Shown: positions 34,762 through 48,780, numbered from the stretch's first letter. The stretch is 64,000 bases of DNA from Melastoma dodecandrum (GCA_029817715.1 JARUPY010000533.1:5848001-5912000); one strand, 5' to 3'. Translations and numbers: made by a program. The notes: a model not told the origin generated them from the sequence alone.

Positions 34762-36485
34762 GGATCTTCTTAGAGACCAGGGTTTGGGAGATTCGAAGTT
34801 GTAGTGATTTGGTGCTACGACTTTTGATGGGGGAATGGTCATCACTCCCTCATGCAGATGCATGCAATATTATGGAGACATTTCATCATTTAGTGAAAGA
34901 TGTTTCTGGTTCTTGATGGTATCATTCCTTTTTGTTTAGTAAAACTGTTGAAGCACTTCAGTTTTTCCAATTCTATAAACAGTGATCATGCAATCAGCAG
35001 GCAGTGTTTCTTTTTATTTTTTTTTTTTAAATCGTGTACTCCTGTTATCAGATCCCAGTTTTTCTTTATCTTTTTAGTAAGCGCGATGGAAAATTCAACT
35101 ATAAGACTTGGGGTAGCCGCCAAGGATTCACTCAAAACCATGCAGAAAAGCGAAAGCATCTATCCGGAGAGTCGACTTACGAAACGTCAGATAGAAAGGC
35201 AAAGGAGTCGACTCTAGTCAAAAGAAGATATGATCTCCGCCGCCGCCACCACCACCACCACCATCCTCATATCATCTCCGAAGCTTTTCCAAATGGGAAA
35301 TTAGCTACTCAACGGCACACCCAACTAGTAAGATCACTGAAGATTCATAAATCTGGTGTTGGAATCTCAGCCTGATTAAGCTGCCGAGCCCTAAACTTGG
35401 TATGCCTAACTTAATTTATCGTCATGGTTGCAGGGTCTTGCGACACGTACCTATTAGTTGTAAAAAAAAAATGGTAAATATGATGACGGGCATTCGAGAC
35501 AAAGATGGAAAGATTCTAACAAACACTCGGGGAAGATGTCCACGTTATCATAATTGCTTGCTATTTTTACATGAGGGGGCCTTAATAGAAAGAATATCCG
35601 AGGACATATTTAGGCCTAATGGGACCAAATATTTCGGACCCTTTAAATGGGCCTTAACCAGTAGGCCCGTTTTTAAAGGCCCAATCGCACGTTTGGGTCC
35701 CGACAGGAACAACGATAAATTGTGTCGGAAACACAGGATGGAAAGCTGGCATGGGAGATTCTCGGGAGATGTGGAGGTGTTTGTTGAAATGGGTTGAATG
35801 TTTTCTTGTCTTCCCCTGGTTTGGAGTCTCTATAGTTTGGATAAGGGAATGTGGTGGGAATGGGAGGGGGATGGATGCTCTTTCATTACAACAGCAGCAG
35901 GAGGGAGGAACATCCTTTGTCATGTCCATGATTAAGGAAAAGGGAAGAGGAAGAAGAAAATAGGGGGAGAAGTTATTTTGGGAATGAGTGGGGAGAGGAT
36001 GGAGGGGCCAGGCAATGACAGCCCCAAGATCCCCCCCCCCACCATCCCACATCCTCTGTCCTAATCCTGTTCTGCCCTCCCCCTTCTACATCCCACACCC
36101 TCCACATGTATATTAATAACCAAATCTCCTCCTCCTCCTCCTCTCCTTCGTCAAACGCATTTCTGGCCTTCCTCTCCAATCTCAGTCCCCTCCCAATTCA
36201 CTCTCCAATCGCTGTGAGATGAGATTTCCCCTCACTTGTTTTCTTTTCTGTTTTGTTTTTGTGGTCCATTTTTCCATCAGTTTGTGTAATCTTTCCGCGG
36301 CGTTATGCCGAAAGCCGTCCTCCTTATGCACCCTTGTCTTCATAAATCTTTGGAACGAAGCTCCTTCTTGTGCGTTCGCTGATGGACGATGGTGTTACGT
36401 GTGATTGTGGGTCGAAAATGTGGTCTTAACGAGCTTCGTGACGAATTAGTGCCCCTCCCCTGTTTTGTTCTTGGCCAGGTAGAGG
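33946..36485. other. Intergenic region and actin promoter/leader intron
   Basis: About 2.5 kb between Dof and actin. It includes a (GA)n run at 34725-34756. Near 36108 TATATTAATA may be the actin TATA element. A CT-rich leader exon seems to end near 36212 (GCTGTGAG) and to be joined to the acceptor GGCCAG just before the actin ATG. That gives a leader intron of about 260 nt, a typical plant actin feature. No further gene recognised. Confidence 0.5.
34725..34756. repeat. (GA)n microsatellite
   Basis: GA dinucleotide run in the intergenic region between Dof and actin genes. Confidence 0.9.
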
Positions 36486-37898
<1,413 letters not shown>

Positions 37899-38122
37899 AC
37901 GATGAAACACGGCGCGGGCGTTTTGAAGGAAAAGGGTCATGTGCTACATTTGCAGCTCTCTCTCGGCGTTTGGCCTATTCCTGTAACTACAATTCTCATG
38001 ATCATGGGGGGATGATGGAGAGGAGTTCGATCAATGAAAGACTGTTCCAACATTCCTTTTTGTTTCTCTTCACATTCTGATGGTCACCATCATCATTTCT
38101 CAAGAAAATCCTATTACATTCT

Positions 38123-39114
38123 TCAGTTTCTCTGGGCACACTTAGTACTCCCTTCCGATATAAGGCGAATCACACTTCTGTCGTAACCTTTCTTGTTGAA
38201 TGGATGATCGTCTTCGGTATGATGCATATTATCAAGTTCTCCATCACGGTTGCTGCCGTTGTGTTCCGAGTTGCATCTCCCAAACATTGTCGTGGATGAA
38301 ATATATATGCCCGAATCTACCCCGGGTCTACTCATAGGTCTCCGTTGGTCGAAGCTGCCGTGTCCCTGTATTCCTCGCGCCAGGACGCGAGCCCTTGCCC
38401 GCTCCTGTTCGAGGAACGGGCCTTGATCCTTGTCCAACAGTCTCGTCATTCTCTCGGCCAACTTGTGCACTCTCGAACCCCAGTCGAACCTGGAATTCAA
38501 AGCTTTCCCATGTTTCATCCACAGCCATCCAAAGAAAAATCAAACAAACACCTACCCTTTCTCATCCACGTATTGGAAGTTTCCCATCTGCATGATAACA
38601 TCCACATCGCAATCAAACTCGTCAACCACGCTTTTGGGTCCACGCGTCACCAGGTGTTCCAGTAGAATCAAGGCCTTGTAAGAACTCCTCCAATTCCTCC
38701 TGTCGAATTGCCTCAACCTGAATGGATAAAGAACAAACATAACATTGCAGAAGGCGAAGGATGGCCTCTAATTGGAACAAGAACACAACTCCACAGAAAA
38801 TCTACTACAACTATTATAAAATACAACCTCTTGTGAACAACATCTACGATCCTCCAATAGTCATCAACCTCAAACGCAGCTCTAGATATCAAGGCCATGG
38901 TTCGCGTGTCTGGTGGCCATAGATTCCCATCTGTGACTTCCTCTGCCAATCTAAAAGGAACCCAGAACTTATTTCTGTCGGAACATTACAGAGAAGAGCT
39001 TAAACTCACTTACAACTGAGCTTCTGTAACATCAGTAAGCTTCAGCCGAGCCGAATTGATGAAGGAGGAAGCAAGCCTCCTGAGTTCATCCAACAAAGGA
39101 CTCGGACCACCCAT
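38123..39114 (-). CDS. ENTH/VHS-superfamily protein, epsin-like (250 aa)
   Basis: Four exons on the minus strand: 39114-39014, 38950-38828, 38717-38556 and 38489-38123. They total 753 nt, 250 residues. The ENTH domain covers about residues 10-150: LTDVTEAQLLAEEVTDGNLWPPDTRTMALISRAAFEVDDYWRIVDVV, followed by RNWRSSYKALILLEHLVTRGP and VDVIMQMGNFQYVDEKGFDWGSRV. ENTH domains bind phosphoinositides and act in clathrin-related vesicle formation. The short tail lacks obvious clathrin or ubiquitin-binding motifs, as in the small plant epsin-like proteins (Arabidopsis At1g08670/At3g23350 type, from memory). It is convergent with the actin gene, with only about 220 nt between the stops. Confidence 0.9.
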
Positions 39115-39706
39115 ATTTGATCGCCGAAATTTTTACTTGGGCATGAAATAAGATGATGACTGTGTTTATATGGGACAGCAGGAGGAAGACAAAGAAAAGG
39201 TTTGATATTTCACGACACATTCTACGTAAGAGAGGCCAACTACTCCATTATCAAGGATTGAAGGTTGACTGCTACGAATTTATTAAAACTTCCCTATGGA
39301 GGTTATATGAGGTTGTTATGAGGATTCACGTAGCTTTTTACCTAATTGTTTGTCCTGCTCTTGATAATAAGGGGGCCTATCCGTCCACATCCAACCGTTC
39401 ATCAATCGTCTTGCGCCTTTTATGACCAGAGAGGAAAGACCTGGGTACAAAACACGCAAATAACGTCATCTCCATTACTTATCGAGAAGATTGCGGAAAA
39501 CAAAAAGCTGTTCATACTTCCGAGGAAGTGGTACGTGTGGACAGAAACATGCGATATAAGGATGTATGAAGTGCTCGACTGAAACATCGACTGTGTTTTG
39601 GTTGGCAGGGACTCTGCTTTATGAATCAAAGGCAATTCAGTGGATGGAAAAAATGATCAACTTGAAAAGTAAGATAAAATAAATTAAAATCGAACTACAG
39701 AAAGAA
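39115..39706. other. Intergenic upstream of the ENTH gene
   Basis: Promoter side of the ENTH gene and the region before the tRNA-Lys fragment. No gene recognised. Confidence 0.4.
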
Positions 39707-39747
39707 GCCCGTCTAGCTCAGTCGGTAGAGCGCAAGGCTCTTAACCT
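39707..39747 (+). pseudogene. tRNA-Lys (CTT) 5' half, truncated
   Basis: 41 bases identical to the 5' part of the common plant tRNA-Lys(CTT) gene: acceptor strand GCCCGTC, D arm with the A box TAGCTCAGTCGGTAGAGC, and the anticodon stem-loop GGCTCTTAACCT with CTT. After 39747 the sequence departs, and no variable loop, T arm (GTTCGA) or 3' acceptor strand follows. A functional tRNA is therefore not expected. The fragment could be a 3'-truncated copy or the relic of a SINE-type element. Confidence 0.85.
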
Positions 39748-40298
39748 GAGCGAGAAGAGGTAGAAGCGGCGGCCTGCATTCGACTTCTTCTTGGTCTTGT
39801 AGAGCTAGCTAGCTTGGGTTCACTTACTGAAATTGTTACATTATCAGGTTGTTCGCTTGTACAAGAGTTTTTTATCAAAGAGAAATGGAACAAATTCGTG
39901 TATTCAATTTAGAATAGTTACAAGGATGATACTTTCTTCACTCCTATTATAGTAATAGCTGAATTCTGCAGTTTCTAAACGAGTTGCAGACGATGTATTA
40001 TTGATTTTATTTTTATTTGTTAATTAAATCCGAAAAGAGGTATGAAACGACAATATAAGAAGAACTCTTCAAACAGCCAAACTCTCATCGTACAATGCAG
40101 CCAACAGGCAGGTGAAGATGTCCCTGGAGCCTAGCCTCAGATAAAGAAAGCCGAAATCGTTATTTATCTTTAAAGCCCTTTCGCCTCCAAAGGCTTCATC
40201 ATGATATGGAAGAACAGAAACAGAAAAGCCGCAAACATTACAATTCCTCTCATGCCTAAGAAAAAAATGTTGTCGTTGGGAAGCTACCAAGCCGACTG
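39748..40298. other. Intergenic / 3' region of the DUF506 gene
   Basis: Mostly the 3' untranslated side of the DUF506 gene. No gene recognised. Confidence 0.4.
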
Positions 40299-41838
40299 TT
40301 AGTCTGACGAGTTCCTCAATAAGGAGTGTTGTCGCCTTTCCTGTTTTGGCTTCCGGTTCTTACTGTCAAAATTGACCGGCTTCATCGGACGTTCTACTCC
40401 CAATTCCAAGGCCAGGGCAGACTGCAACCTCTTCAAGAGTCCGCTGCACTGCTTATGATCCACAAAGATCTTATCCTCTTTCTCCGCATAGAACCGCCTT
40501 TCACAGGGAGAATTCCACTTCGCCTGCAGGTAAGAAAGAGAACGCCAGGGGGGAAGCGGCATCGAGTTTTGCTTGAGCGAGAATCTGGCAGCATCAGCCA
40601 TCACCTGAAGGTAATGATTAAGCCTGCTTAAAGGCCCAATATAAACGACTGGGAGCAAGTGTAAGATCCTGTCATATGAATCGACCGCTCTAGCGATTTC
40701 AAAGTGGCTCCGAAAGTCCATTTCTATGATCAGGCGCTCCGAAGTTCCCAAGCCTGTGTGATTAATCACATCAACAAACTCATGGTCCCCTGCAAAAAAT
40801 GTAAGAGTAGCTACTAATCAGAGAACTGATTAAGCTAACAATGAATACGAATTAACAACAACCAAGTAGACCAAGGAAACCATATCCACGTGACCACAGG
40901 CAGTGTCCTTGCATCACCTACCTCCAGGAACCTTCCCGTCGCCAGGCCATCTGGAGGAGCAAACAGCAGCGTCATATCCAGAACGACGCAACAGATCAAC
41001 TAGACAAAACCTGAGACCGCTTCCATAACATGGACCAAACTTGTAGGATTGGAAGTCTATTCCGTTCATTGAAAGCAGATGAGAGTGTACCACGGATTGC
41101 AGGTGAATCTCGTACTGATCCAACTTGTTCTTATGTAGCTGTTCAAGACAAAGGAATTTGTCAGCAATCAAATTGATCGCCCTCTTCAGAAGCAAGATGA
41201 GCTCCTTTGTTGCATTCCTGACACAACAAACAAATAAAAGATAGGCGAGTCCGGTGCAGCTAGCATGGACATATTTACATCACTCCTTCACCCTCCGAAT
41301 TCGCCCAATACCAACGGAATTGCACACAGTACAGCCACAGGGAATTCAATCATCATTTCTGTACCCCATCCAAAGTTCTAAATGTTCTGAAGAAGCATAA
41401 AATCCGAGAGAAAGATAAGAGATGCCCCCACAACAAAGAGAATTGAATTAAAACCAGCTCGAACAAACAGTATCTCGGAAGAGATTGGCGACCAAAACAG
41501 AAATAACTATAGGCAATAAACAAGCCATCAAAAACCACAGCAGAAGATCTACAGGGACATAATTCAACGACAAGACGAGAAAAAAGGGATCTTTCTCTTA
41601 CCGAGATTTTGCTGGCGAGGTAAGGCAGGTCGCAAAACCCAGAATCGCTGTCGCTGCTACACCAAGACGGCTCGGCGCCACAACTTCCCCCTCCGTTCTC
41701 CAAGAAATCGCTCACGAGGAAAGCTAAATCGTGCTCGCTCTCGACGCTGCTCATATTGCTACCCCCGGCGATCTCCCCGACCTTCCACATGCTCATAATA
41801 TCCTCCCCTGCCTTAGCCAGACACACCCCGCAATCCAT
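40299..41838 (-). CDS. DUF506 (PDDEXK-like) family protein (314 aa)
   Basis: Plant-specific family, annotated as PDDEXK-like nuclease fold but of unknown biochemical function. Three exons: 41838-41602, 41138-40922 and 40789-40299. They total 945 nt, 314 residues. The conserved order is visible: EHDLAFLVSDFLENG, WCSSDSDSGFCDL, LDQYEIHLQSVVHS, GLRFCLVDLLRRSGYDAAVC and RWPGDGKVPGGDHEFVDVI. Next come ERLIIEMDFRSHFEIARAV and SLKQNSMPLPPWRSLSYLQAKW. The acceptor for exon 2 was chosen at 41139 (TTGAACAG). The more distant candidate acceptor at 41218 would break the frame, whereas this one restores the family spacing between KIS and the DQYE block. Confidence 0.9.
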
Positions 41839-44131
41839 CCCGCCCGCCTCCCCTCCCCAAAGGCGGCAGCCACTACCCACCGAACGGGAAAACAAAAAAA
41901 GATAAATTTTGATCCCGACCCAGATCAATTCACGCCAAATCACGGCATACCCACGAAAATCCCCTCGATGGGTAACGCGCGCGGGGAGGAGAATCGTGGG
42001 TTGTCGTTCTAATAATATAAAGAGAAAATGGGGGAAGACAGTAAAGCAAAGAGGGGGGAATTTTGACGGGAAACATGGGGAAATTCACTCTTATAAACAA
42101 ATAAAAACAATAATAATAATAATAAAACTCTCCTTTTGAAATTGATGAGAAGAAACCGAAGTGAAGTTTGTTTCATGTTTGGATTGGATTACGGTGGAGA
42201 GGGAAAGAATCTCGCTCATCTGTTGTTTGTCCTTTTTGGTATATTCCCGACCATTTTTTATGTTCTTCTCTTTGGGTGGGGGTGAGTCGTCAGGTCAATA
42301 CACCGTCAAATGTGGCGGGTAATAAAATTTAATCATAGTAAAGGTTTAACTTGGTGACCAAGTCATGAAGGTTGTAGGAGGAGCCCACTCGGATGGACCA
42401 AAAAAGGCTCCTCCGCTGCTTATGATTAAATTTTGAATTCTTGAAATTGATTTTATTTGGTGGCTTTCCGCGTCGGTCGTTCTCCGCGTGCCTTCCGTTT
42501 CCCCGTTTATGATTTAAACAAGTTTAATATGATTGAGTAATCAAATTTAATCCTTTTACGTGTCACGGTTTTTGCGTAAGAAATTGCGTGGAACAATGTC
42601 GAGATGAAGTTTCGCCGACTTCGTCAACCCGATAATGATATTACGCAAGTTGCCAAGTTGAGATTTGTTCCGAAATTGTGGTAGTAGAAAAAATATTTGG
42701 CGAAATAGGTTATAAAACGTTAGAATTATCGAGTTCACGTAAATAAAGTGGATAATTCGTTGAAAAATCGATCTGAGTACTTATATCGTCGATTTATTTT
42801 TTTCGAATTTTGAAACATATAAAGGGCAAGTTGGCACGAACCTAAAACCAACCTTATCACTTCGGGGATCACGCGGTTTGTTCCGAACGAATGAACGAAC
42901 CCTTCTGCAATCCATATCGTGTCCACATGCTAACATAAACAATCAAAAGTATAGAAGAAGAATGGGGAAGAGGAAAGATAAATCAAGCAGAAGACTCGGG
43001 GGGGGTTTTCACATCGTACCTGGAATTTGGTACATCGGAAAACCAAACGGTCCCCCCAACCCATCCCTCGTTACATGACTAACGGACCAGTCCAAACATC
43101 ATTTTAATGCTGCCACTTGGTGCTTCTCAAATCAATCAATCAATGATAGATATCAACAGTGGCTCCCATTTATTTATTGTTATTTTCGACAAAACGAAAC
43201 GATTTGGGGTTGTCCCTATCATTTGCCAACCGACGAGCAATCAATCGATCTATCATTGGTTGATTAATTTACACATTAAAGCAAATGGGCTCCCTTCTAT
43301 CCTACATACGTATGTAAAACCATAAAATGTTCAAAAGACTTCCTATTTCACCTTACCTTTTCATTTTGGAATCGCATCCAAATCATTTGCAGGAAGATAG
43401 GAATCTCAATGAATCGGAACCAAATATTTCATTACCCCTGCCCTTCTGGCATGTCCCCCCCACCCCACCAGCTCCTCGCACCACCACCACATTTTCCTTC
43501 AGATTCTCACCATGAACTAGACAGGACTTGAAATTCTCCATTACGACTCCAGTCAGCTTCTCAATGAGGACATAGGTCCTTTTGTCTTGACTTGGCCAGG
43601 GAAACAAAGGATCAACGGGTGTCAGTTTATGAAGGGCAAAGAATATGAACATTAAGCATAAGCAAAGAATCTGGGGCGTGGGGAAATGAATACTCAGGGC
43701 CTGCGCCTGGCGAGGGGGCAACGGGCACATAGCGAGCCACGGTCTGGCGCTGCCTTGCTAGTTCCAGTTTATCAGCCAAAATTACTTATATGCTATGATT
43801 TAATGAAGCCAATTATTCAAAGTATTTTTATGAAGCACCCTGATTAAGACATGAAAAAAAAAGAGCAAAAGGGAAAAGCATGCTACAAGTTCAGATTAGA
43901 CTATTCAAGCTAGAAGAGCACCTGCTCAACCAGCACGCGGAAAGCAGCATCGAAATTGCAAGAGAATAACAAATGTATGACCATAGGCGGTGCAAATTCT
44001 TATCTTCCCCGAAGCATTCGAAGCATCAATTCATCAAAAGCCTCATTTTATGTAGTATTGGCAATCATTTCTCTTTAATTCAAAGTGTTGATTTGTTCTA
44101 TCAGTTCCAAAACCTAAGGATGAGAACATAC
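41839..44131. other. Intergenic region between DUF506 and PSF2 loci
   Basis: About 2.3 kb, AT-rich, no gene recognised. Around 43640-43760 on the minus strand there is a possible last exon of the PSF2 copy (after CTAG near 43760), which I could not confirm. Confidence 0.4.
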
Positions 44132-45949
44132 CCGTGTCTTAGCTGCATTGTTTACTTCCGGTGGTCTACTGTCCGGTAAAGGATCTAATTCAGGAAACAG
44201 ACCACCCAACTTTTGGAATGCTTGCAGCGCTTTCACTACTAATGGGCAGACTATATTCACTTCCATAGCTGATAAAGACTTTATCTGCACATCTCATAAC
44301 TCGAAAGTAAAAACTCAGTAATCTCATAATAAGGGAGCGCTCCAGACATAGACAAGTTAAAATATTGCATTTCAGGACCTCTTGAAAAGCAGGCAAAGTA
44401 ATGCTCTTTCAATAGTTACTCCAATCCTAAATCATTTGCCTGTGTTAACCCCTTAGCTTGAGAATCAAAGATTAAGGATACGGATGTTTCTTTTCAACTC
44501 GACACAGTCTGATTGTGTGATTTCAAATCATTCAAAATTTCAAAACAGATAAAGATTTAAGTAAGCATAAAATTAGTTTGATGCGTGACTTACAATTTCC
44601 AGAAATTCATATCACCAGAGAGTTTGGTAGTAACAAGATCAGCCTATTATATGAAACATTACGTGAGCAAAACTTTAACCCAGAACAGATTTCATGTATG
44701 ATTATGACCCCAAAGATGCCACTTTCGTGTTACCAAAACCTACTTTCCAAATTCTGTTCTCTTTCCAAGAGGAAAACATTGTAGAAAAAAAAAATGATGG
44801 TAATCCTAGAATTCCGGACTAGCACTGAAACTCAAATAGCAGAATAAGACTAGTTATTGAATGGATTAACCAAAATCCTCTGCAAGACAAAGATGTAATT
44901 CAATTATTGAGAACAATGGTAAAAATAAAATAGATTTAATAAGCAGAAAATCAGACACCTGTACAGCCGTGGTGCGACCATCAAATGTATCCACGCTAGT
45001 CTCTACTTAATGAAATCTCACATCCCTAATATCTTCAATAAGAGATCTGACCTACAAGGAAGCAGGCACACCCAAAGCATTAATCACTACCAAAGAGCTA
45101 CCTACTCACAGAGAAATCAGCTATGAGGTGTAATAGTTCAAACACACCATATAAATGTAAGGAATGTCATCATGTGCACTGTTGACCGAATGAATAGTTT
45201 CGATGTTGCATATCAGGAAAAAGAACTACTGTCAGTAAACCATGTTAATCTAACAATACAACAAGAAGTTACAGTGTCAAACTCAAACCACACATCGTTG
45301 GAACATGGCAGGCGCTTACTAGTGAAAAGAAGCCTCGAGATTTCAATATAATGGAACGGGAGCGTCTGGAACTCCTTTTTAGAATCCCGATCGGCTTCCA
45401 GCACCCAGGTTGAATTCTCTGACAAACCAACCAAGAAACAATGACCAAGGGATACTTTAGTGGTCAACATTCCAAGGTTCCATACCAGAGAGCCTATCAC
45501 AGACAATCTAACACCTAATAATAGAATATTGCGGCTACAACACAAACAGATGAAGCGAGTAATAATAAGACTATCACAAATCCAATAAGGCAGAAGTTGC
45601 ATGTTCTCTGCACGATGTAAACATTCTATCATCCAGATCTACACAGCAACGATCAAAGGAGAGAAAACACACCGACGGACATCCACTCGGGCGGCCTCAC
45701 CGTACACTTCCCTCTCTTCTTGAGCGCCACGGCAAGCCAGAACGGCACTCGAGCTGCCATTTGAGGAAGAAACGGACCGAAATCGCCCTAAACCACGCCG
45801 CCCAAAGTTCACACTTTAAGGCAACACAAATCGGCAGCCAATAACAAACCAAAGCGAGCCGCAAGAGAAAAAAGACTACGGACGCAGATCATGTGGAGAG
45901 GTTCCATTCGCATATTAGGCACGATATCGACCAGCTCGTCCTCCGCGAT
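44132..45949 (-). pseudogene. PSF2: GINS complex subunit PSF2, broken copy
   Basis: GINS (SLD5-PSF1-PSF2-PSF3) is part of the CMG replicative helicase. Exons similar to plant PSF2 on the minus strand: 45949-45884 (IAEDELVDIVPNMRMEPL), 45787-45673 ([20 protein letters not shown] ... RPPEWMSV), 45418-45320 (LEADRDSKKEFQTLPFHYIE), 45178-45148 (degraded DDIPDMYM), 45051-44959 (VRSLIEDIRDVRFH) and 44284-44132 (SLSAMEVNIVCPLVVKALQAF). Lesions: the join 45320/45178 lacks one base, shifting the frame in the conserved FDHARDD segment. A TAA at 45007-45009 replaces a Lys codon after RDVRFH. No exon for the normal first 20 residues was found upstream. Splice sites are still intact, so the decay looks recent, or the assembly has errors here. 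Confidence 0.78.
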
Positions 45950-47113
45950 CTGTGAAAGGAACCGTAGGGATTCCCGATCAGTAACTGACAGACAGGGGAC
46001 GGATCGAAACAGATATCGGAGCGTAATGAAACCTCTCCGCTGAAGAAGGCCGAGGACTAAGAGAGGATTGGGAAGCGCGCGAGGTTTCCCACAGTTTCGG
46101 CGGGAAAAGGGTAATCGGTCCATGGGCTTGAAGGAAACTTGGGCCTGTTCCGGCCGGAGAAATACGGCCCAATCCATTTCTCACGTAGGAAAAAATTAAC
46201 TCAAAATAAACGTTTATGTTTTGTCATTAATTTATCTGACCCATGGAGTTCCAAACTCTCGTATCCTGCATTTATTAATTTTACGTAAAAACTAATAATG
46301 TTTTGAATAGAAAAGAAACTTCTAGTTCTCTTCTGTTAGGCTTAGGTCAAGATCCATGAGAACGGAGCAAAAGTCACGTGCTAACGTACTTTTAGTTTTT
46401 CTTTTCGCTTTTTTCCACACGACACGTGACCCAGACGTTACGATACGCGGGGCCCTACAAAGGAAAAAAAAAAAAAAAAACTCTCTTGGTACTTCGACAA
46501 AAGCTGGTGGTGGTGGGGTGGTGGGGGTGGCAAGGCATTAAGCTAAATGCTAAAAGTCAAGAAATGCATCAAATATGCCAAATCCCGTGGAAGTCAGTCG
46601 GTCAGTCCAATCACAAAATCAAAAGTTGGATTGGATAATCCCTCTCTTTTCCTTGCGTTCCCATTCTCTTTTGGGTATTCATTTCCCTCGTGAAGAAAAG
46701 AAAAACAGATTAAAAAATAACGATATGGATAACAACATCCTCTCCTAAGCATTCAACAAAAGGCTAATGAAGAACGGAGAGATTCCAGATGGAAATATCG
46801 TTGTGAACGCAAAACATTCGAAGAGGGAGTTGGTCAAACTCGTCGGTTTTTTTTCCCGGTCTGTTTGCGGGCGGATCAAAAGACGGCTCCTTCTTTTGTT
46901 TTTTTCCTTTGTGCCTGCCTTTTCCCGACTGCTCAGAGTTTCCCAGAAATAACATACGCCCAGAAAACCAAAAATACTTTTATTTACTTACACGGAGTCC
47001 TGTCTGTTTTTCCCTTTAACATTCTGTTATCCCCAACCCCTTCTCTGACGCCTTCTTGCTGAGGAGAGACAACCTCCGACTCCGTTCTGGTTGGTGGGTG
47101 TCGAAGGGGGTCG
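45950..47113. other. Divergent region between PSF2 copy and kinase gene
   Basis: Holds the putative PSF2 promoter with an E2F-type site, an A-tract near 46470 and the upstream part of the kinase gene. No gene recognised. Confidence 0.45.
46099..46107 (-). promoter_or_regulatory. E2F-type site (TTTCCCGCC)
   Basis: The minus strand reads TTTCCCGCC, the plant E2F consensus, about 150 nt before the first PSF2 exon. E2F sites are known in promoters of DNA replication genes. Their presence here fits the former or current PSF2 gene. Binding is not shown. Confidence 0.55.
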
Positions 47114-48736
47114 ATGGGGTCCTGCTTGAGCTCCCGGATCAAAGCAGAAAGCCCTCCTCATTTGGGTAAGATGGCCTCCCGACACCACCCGCCATTTGCT
47201 TCGAAATCCATTTGTGCTGCTTTGACTATGTTGGTGTTGTGTATGTGATGAATACGTGTCTTTGGTCAGGTTTAAGGACAGAAGGCGTGGGAGATTCGAA
47301 CGGTAAGTGGTCTCCACGAATGGAGGGTGAGATTTTGCAGTCAACTAACCTGAAGAGCTTCACGTTCAATGAACTCAAGACAGCCACGAGGAACTTCCGC
47401 CCTGACAGTGTCTTGGGGGAGGGCGGGTTCGGTTGTGTGTTCAAAGGGTGGATCAATGAGCAGACGTACGCTGCTGCTAAGCCGGGGACAGGGCTGGTCA
47501 TCGCCGTTAAACGTCTGAACCAGGAGGGGCTTCAGGGTCACAAGGAATGGTTGGTGAGTAGTACAGGCTCTTGGTCTTCTGATTATTGCTCTGCCACGGG
47601 TTATGAGTTTGTGTTTCGCAGACAGAAATCGCCTTTCTGGGGCAACTATATCATCCTCATGTTGTGAAGTTGATCGGTTTTTGCTTGGAAGACCAACAAC
47701 AGCTTCTCGTGTACGAGTTCATGCCCCGGGGGAGCTTGGATAACCATCTATTCAGGCGTAAGTCGTAGAAGTGGTTCATTGACGGTTTCAAATGGGAATT
47801 TTCTTCCTCCTAGAATGCCCGTGTTTTCTGAAAATTTCTGTGATGACAGGAAACTCCCACTATCAGCCGTTTTCCTGGTTGTTGCGCCTGAAGGTCGCTG
47901 TTGGTGCCGCAAAGGGACTCGCGTTTCTACACAGTAACAAAGTCAGAGTCATATACCGCGACTTCAAGACATCAAACATCTTGCTAGATTCGGTACCCAC
48001 TTGCAGTCCAGATTGCTTCTGATTGAGTGGATTTAGCTATTTGCTTTTCAGATTATGCGAAGTGATTGTTGCTGTCCTTGTAGAATTACGAAGCAAAGCT
48101 CTCAGACTTTGGGTTGGCCAAGGATGGCCCATCGGGCAGCGAAAGCCATGTCTCGACTCGAGTCATGGGCACACACGGTTACGCCGCCCCGGAATACTTG
48201 GCAACAGGTAATCGTGATGTACAGTCAACAAGGGTTTGTTTCATTAAGTTTAACCCCAATCTTGCCTGAATATAGGGCATTTGACGACGAAGAGCGACGT
48301 ATACAGTTTCGGGGTAGTCCTCCTCGAAATGTTATCAGGCCGACGAGTCCTGGACAAGAACAGGCCGGGGGTAGAACAGAACCTGATCGAGTGGGCCAAG
48401 CCTTACCTTACGAGCAAACGGAGGATAATCCTCATCATGGACGCTCGAATTCAGGGGCAATACTCATCGATGGGGGCACTGAAAATGGTCAACCTTTCCC
48501 TTAAATGCCTCTCAGCAGATCCCAAGTCTAGGCCGAACATGACCGAGGTCGTGAAAGCTCTGGAACAGCTATGGCAGTATGAAGAGACAGCTACCAAGCA
48601 GCAACAACTGACTTCTCAACAAAACCCAGTTAATGCAAACAGTTTGACGTGCCACAGGAGGAGCGCCAGCCCCATCGGCAACTCCCACAGGCCTATATCT
48701 TTCCGGGGGCCATTTGCCTCCCCTTCTCAAGCATGA
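47114..48736 (+). CDS. Receptor-like cytoplasmic kinase, subfamily VII (PBL/APK1-like), 399 aa
   Basis: Ser/Thr kinase working next to receptor kinases in immunity or growth signalling. Six exons: 47114-47165, 47270-47553, 47622-47757, 47850-47992, 48084-48207 and 48276-48736. They total 1200 nt, 399 residues. The N-terminus MGSC offers a myristoylated Gly2 and a palmitoylatable Cys4, typical for this group and indicating plasma membrane attachment. Kinase motifs: GEGGFG loop (about residue 67), VIAVKRL Lys (about 97), [12 protein letters not shown] catalytic loop (about 194), DFG (about 213), and the activation end [10 protein letters not shown]. The C-terminal tail is Gln/Ser-rich. All joins keep the frame, and no lesion was seen. 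A copia element lies 45 nt behind the stop codon, probably within the 3' untranslated region. Confidence 0.95.
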
Positions 48737-48780
48737 TCAAATTCCAGTTGCATAGCCAGCCATTCGGCAGTCTGCTGTTG

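Noticed and set aside
35402..36052. Open frames between Dof and actin on both strands (131 and 132 codons)
   Set aside because: They overlap each other antisense and show no domains or splice context. The region looks like actin upstream DNA.
41204..41217. Alternative acceptor sites for DUF506 exon 2
   Set aside because: The strong CAG at 41218 breaks the frame, and AAAG near 41205 inserts about 22 residues absent from the family. The acceptor at 41139 restores family spacing and a whole codon sum.
45809..46177. Upstream Met at 46177 as start of PSF2
   Set aside because: The extra N-terminal sequence is unlike PSF2, and the frame runs through the E2F-type site, which should be promoter. The exon probably starts at the acceptor at 45950.
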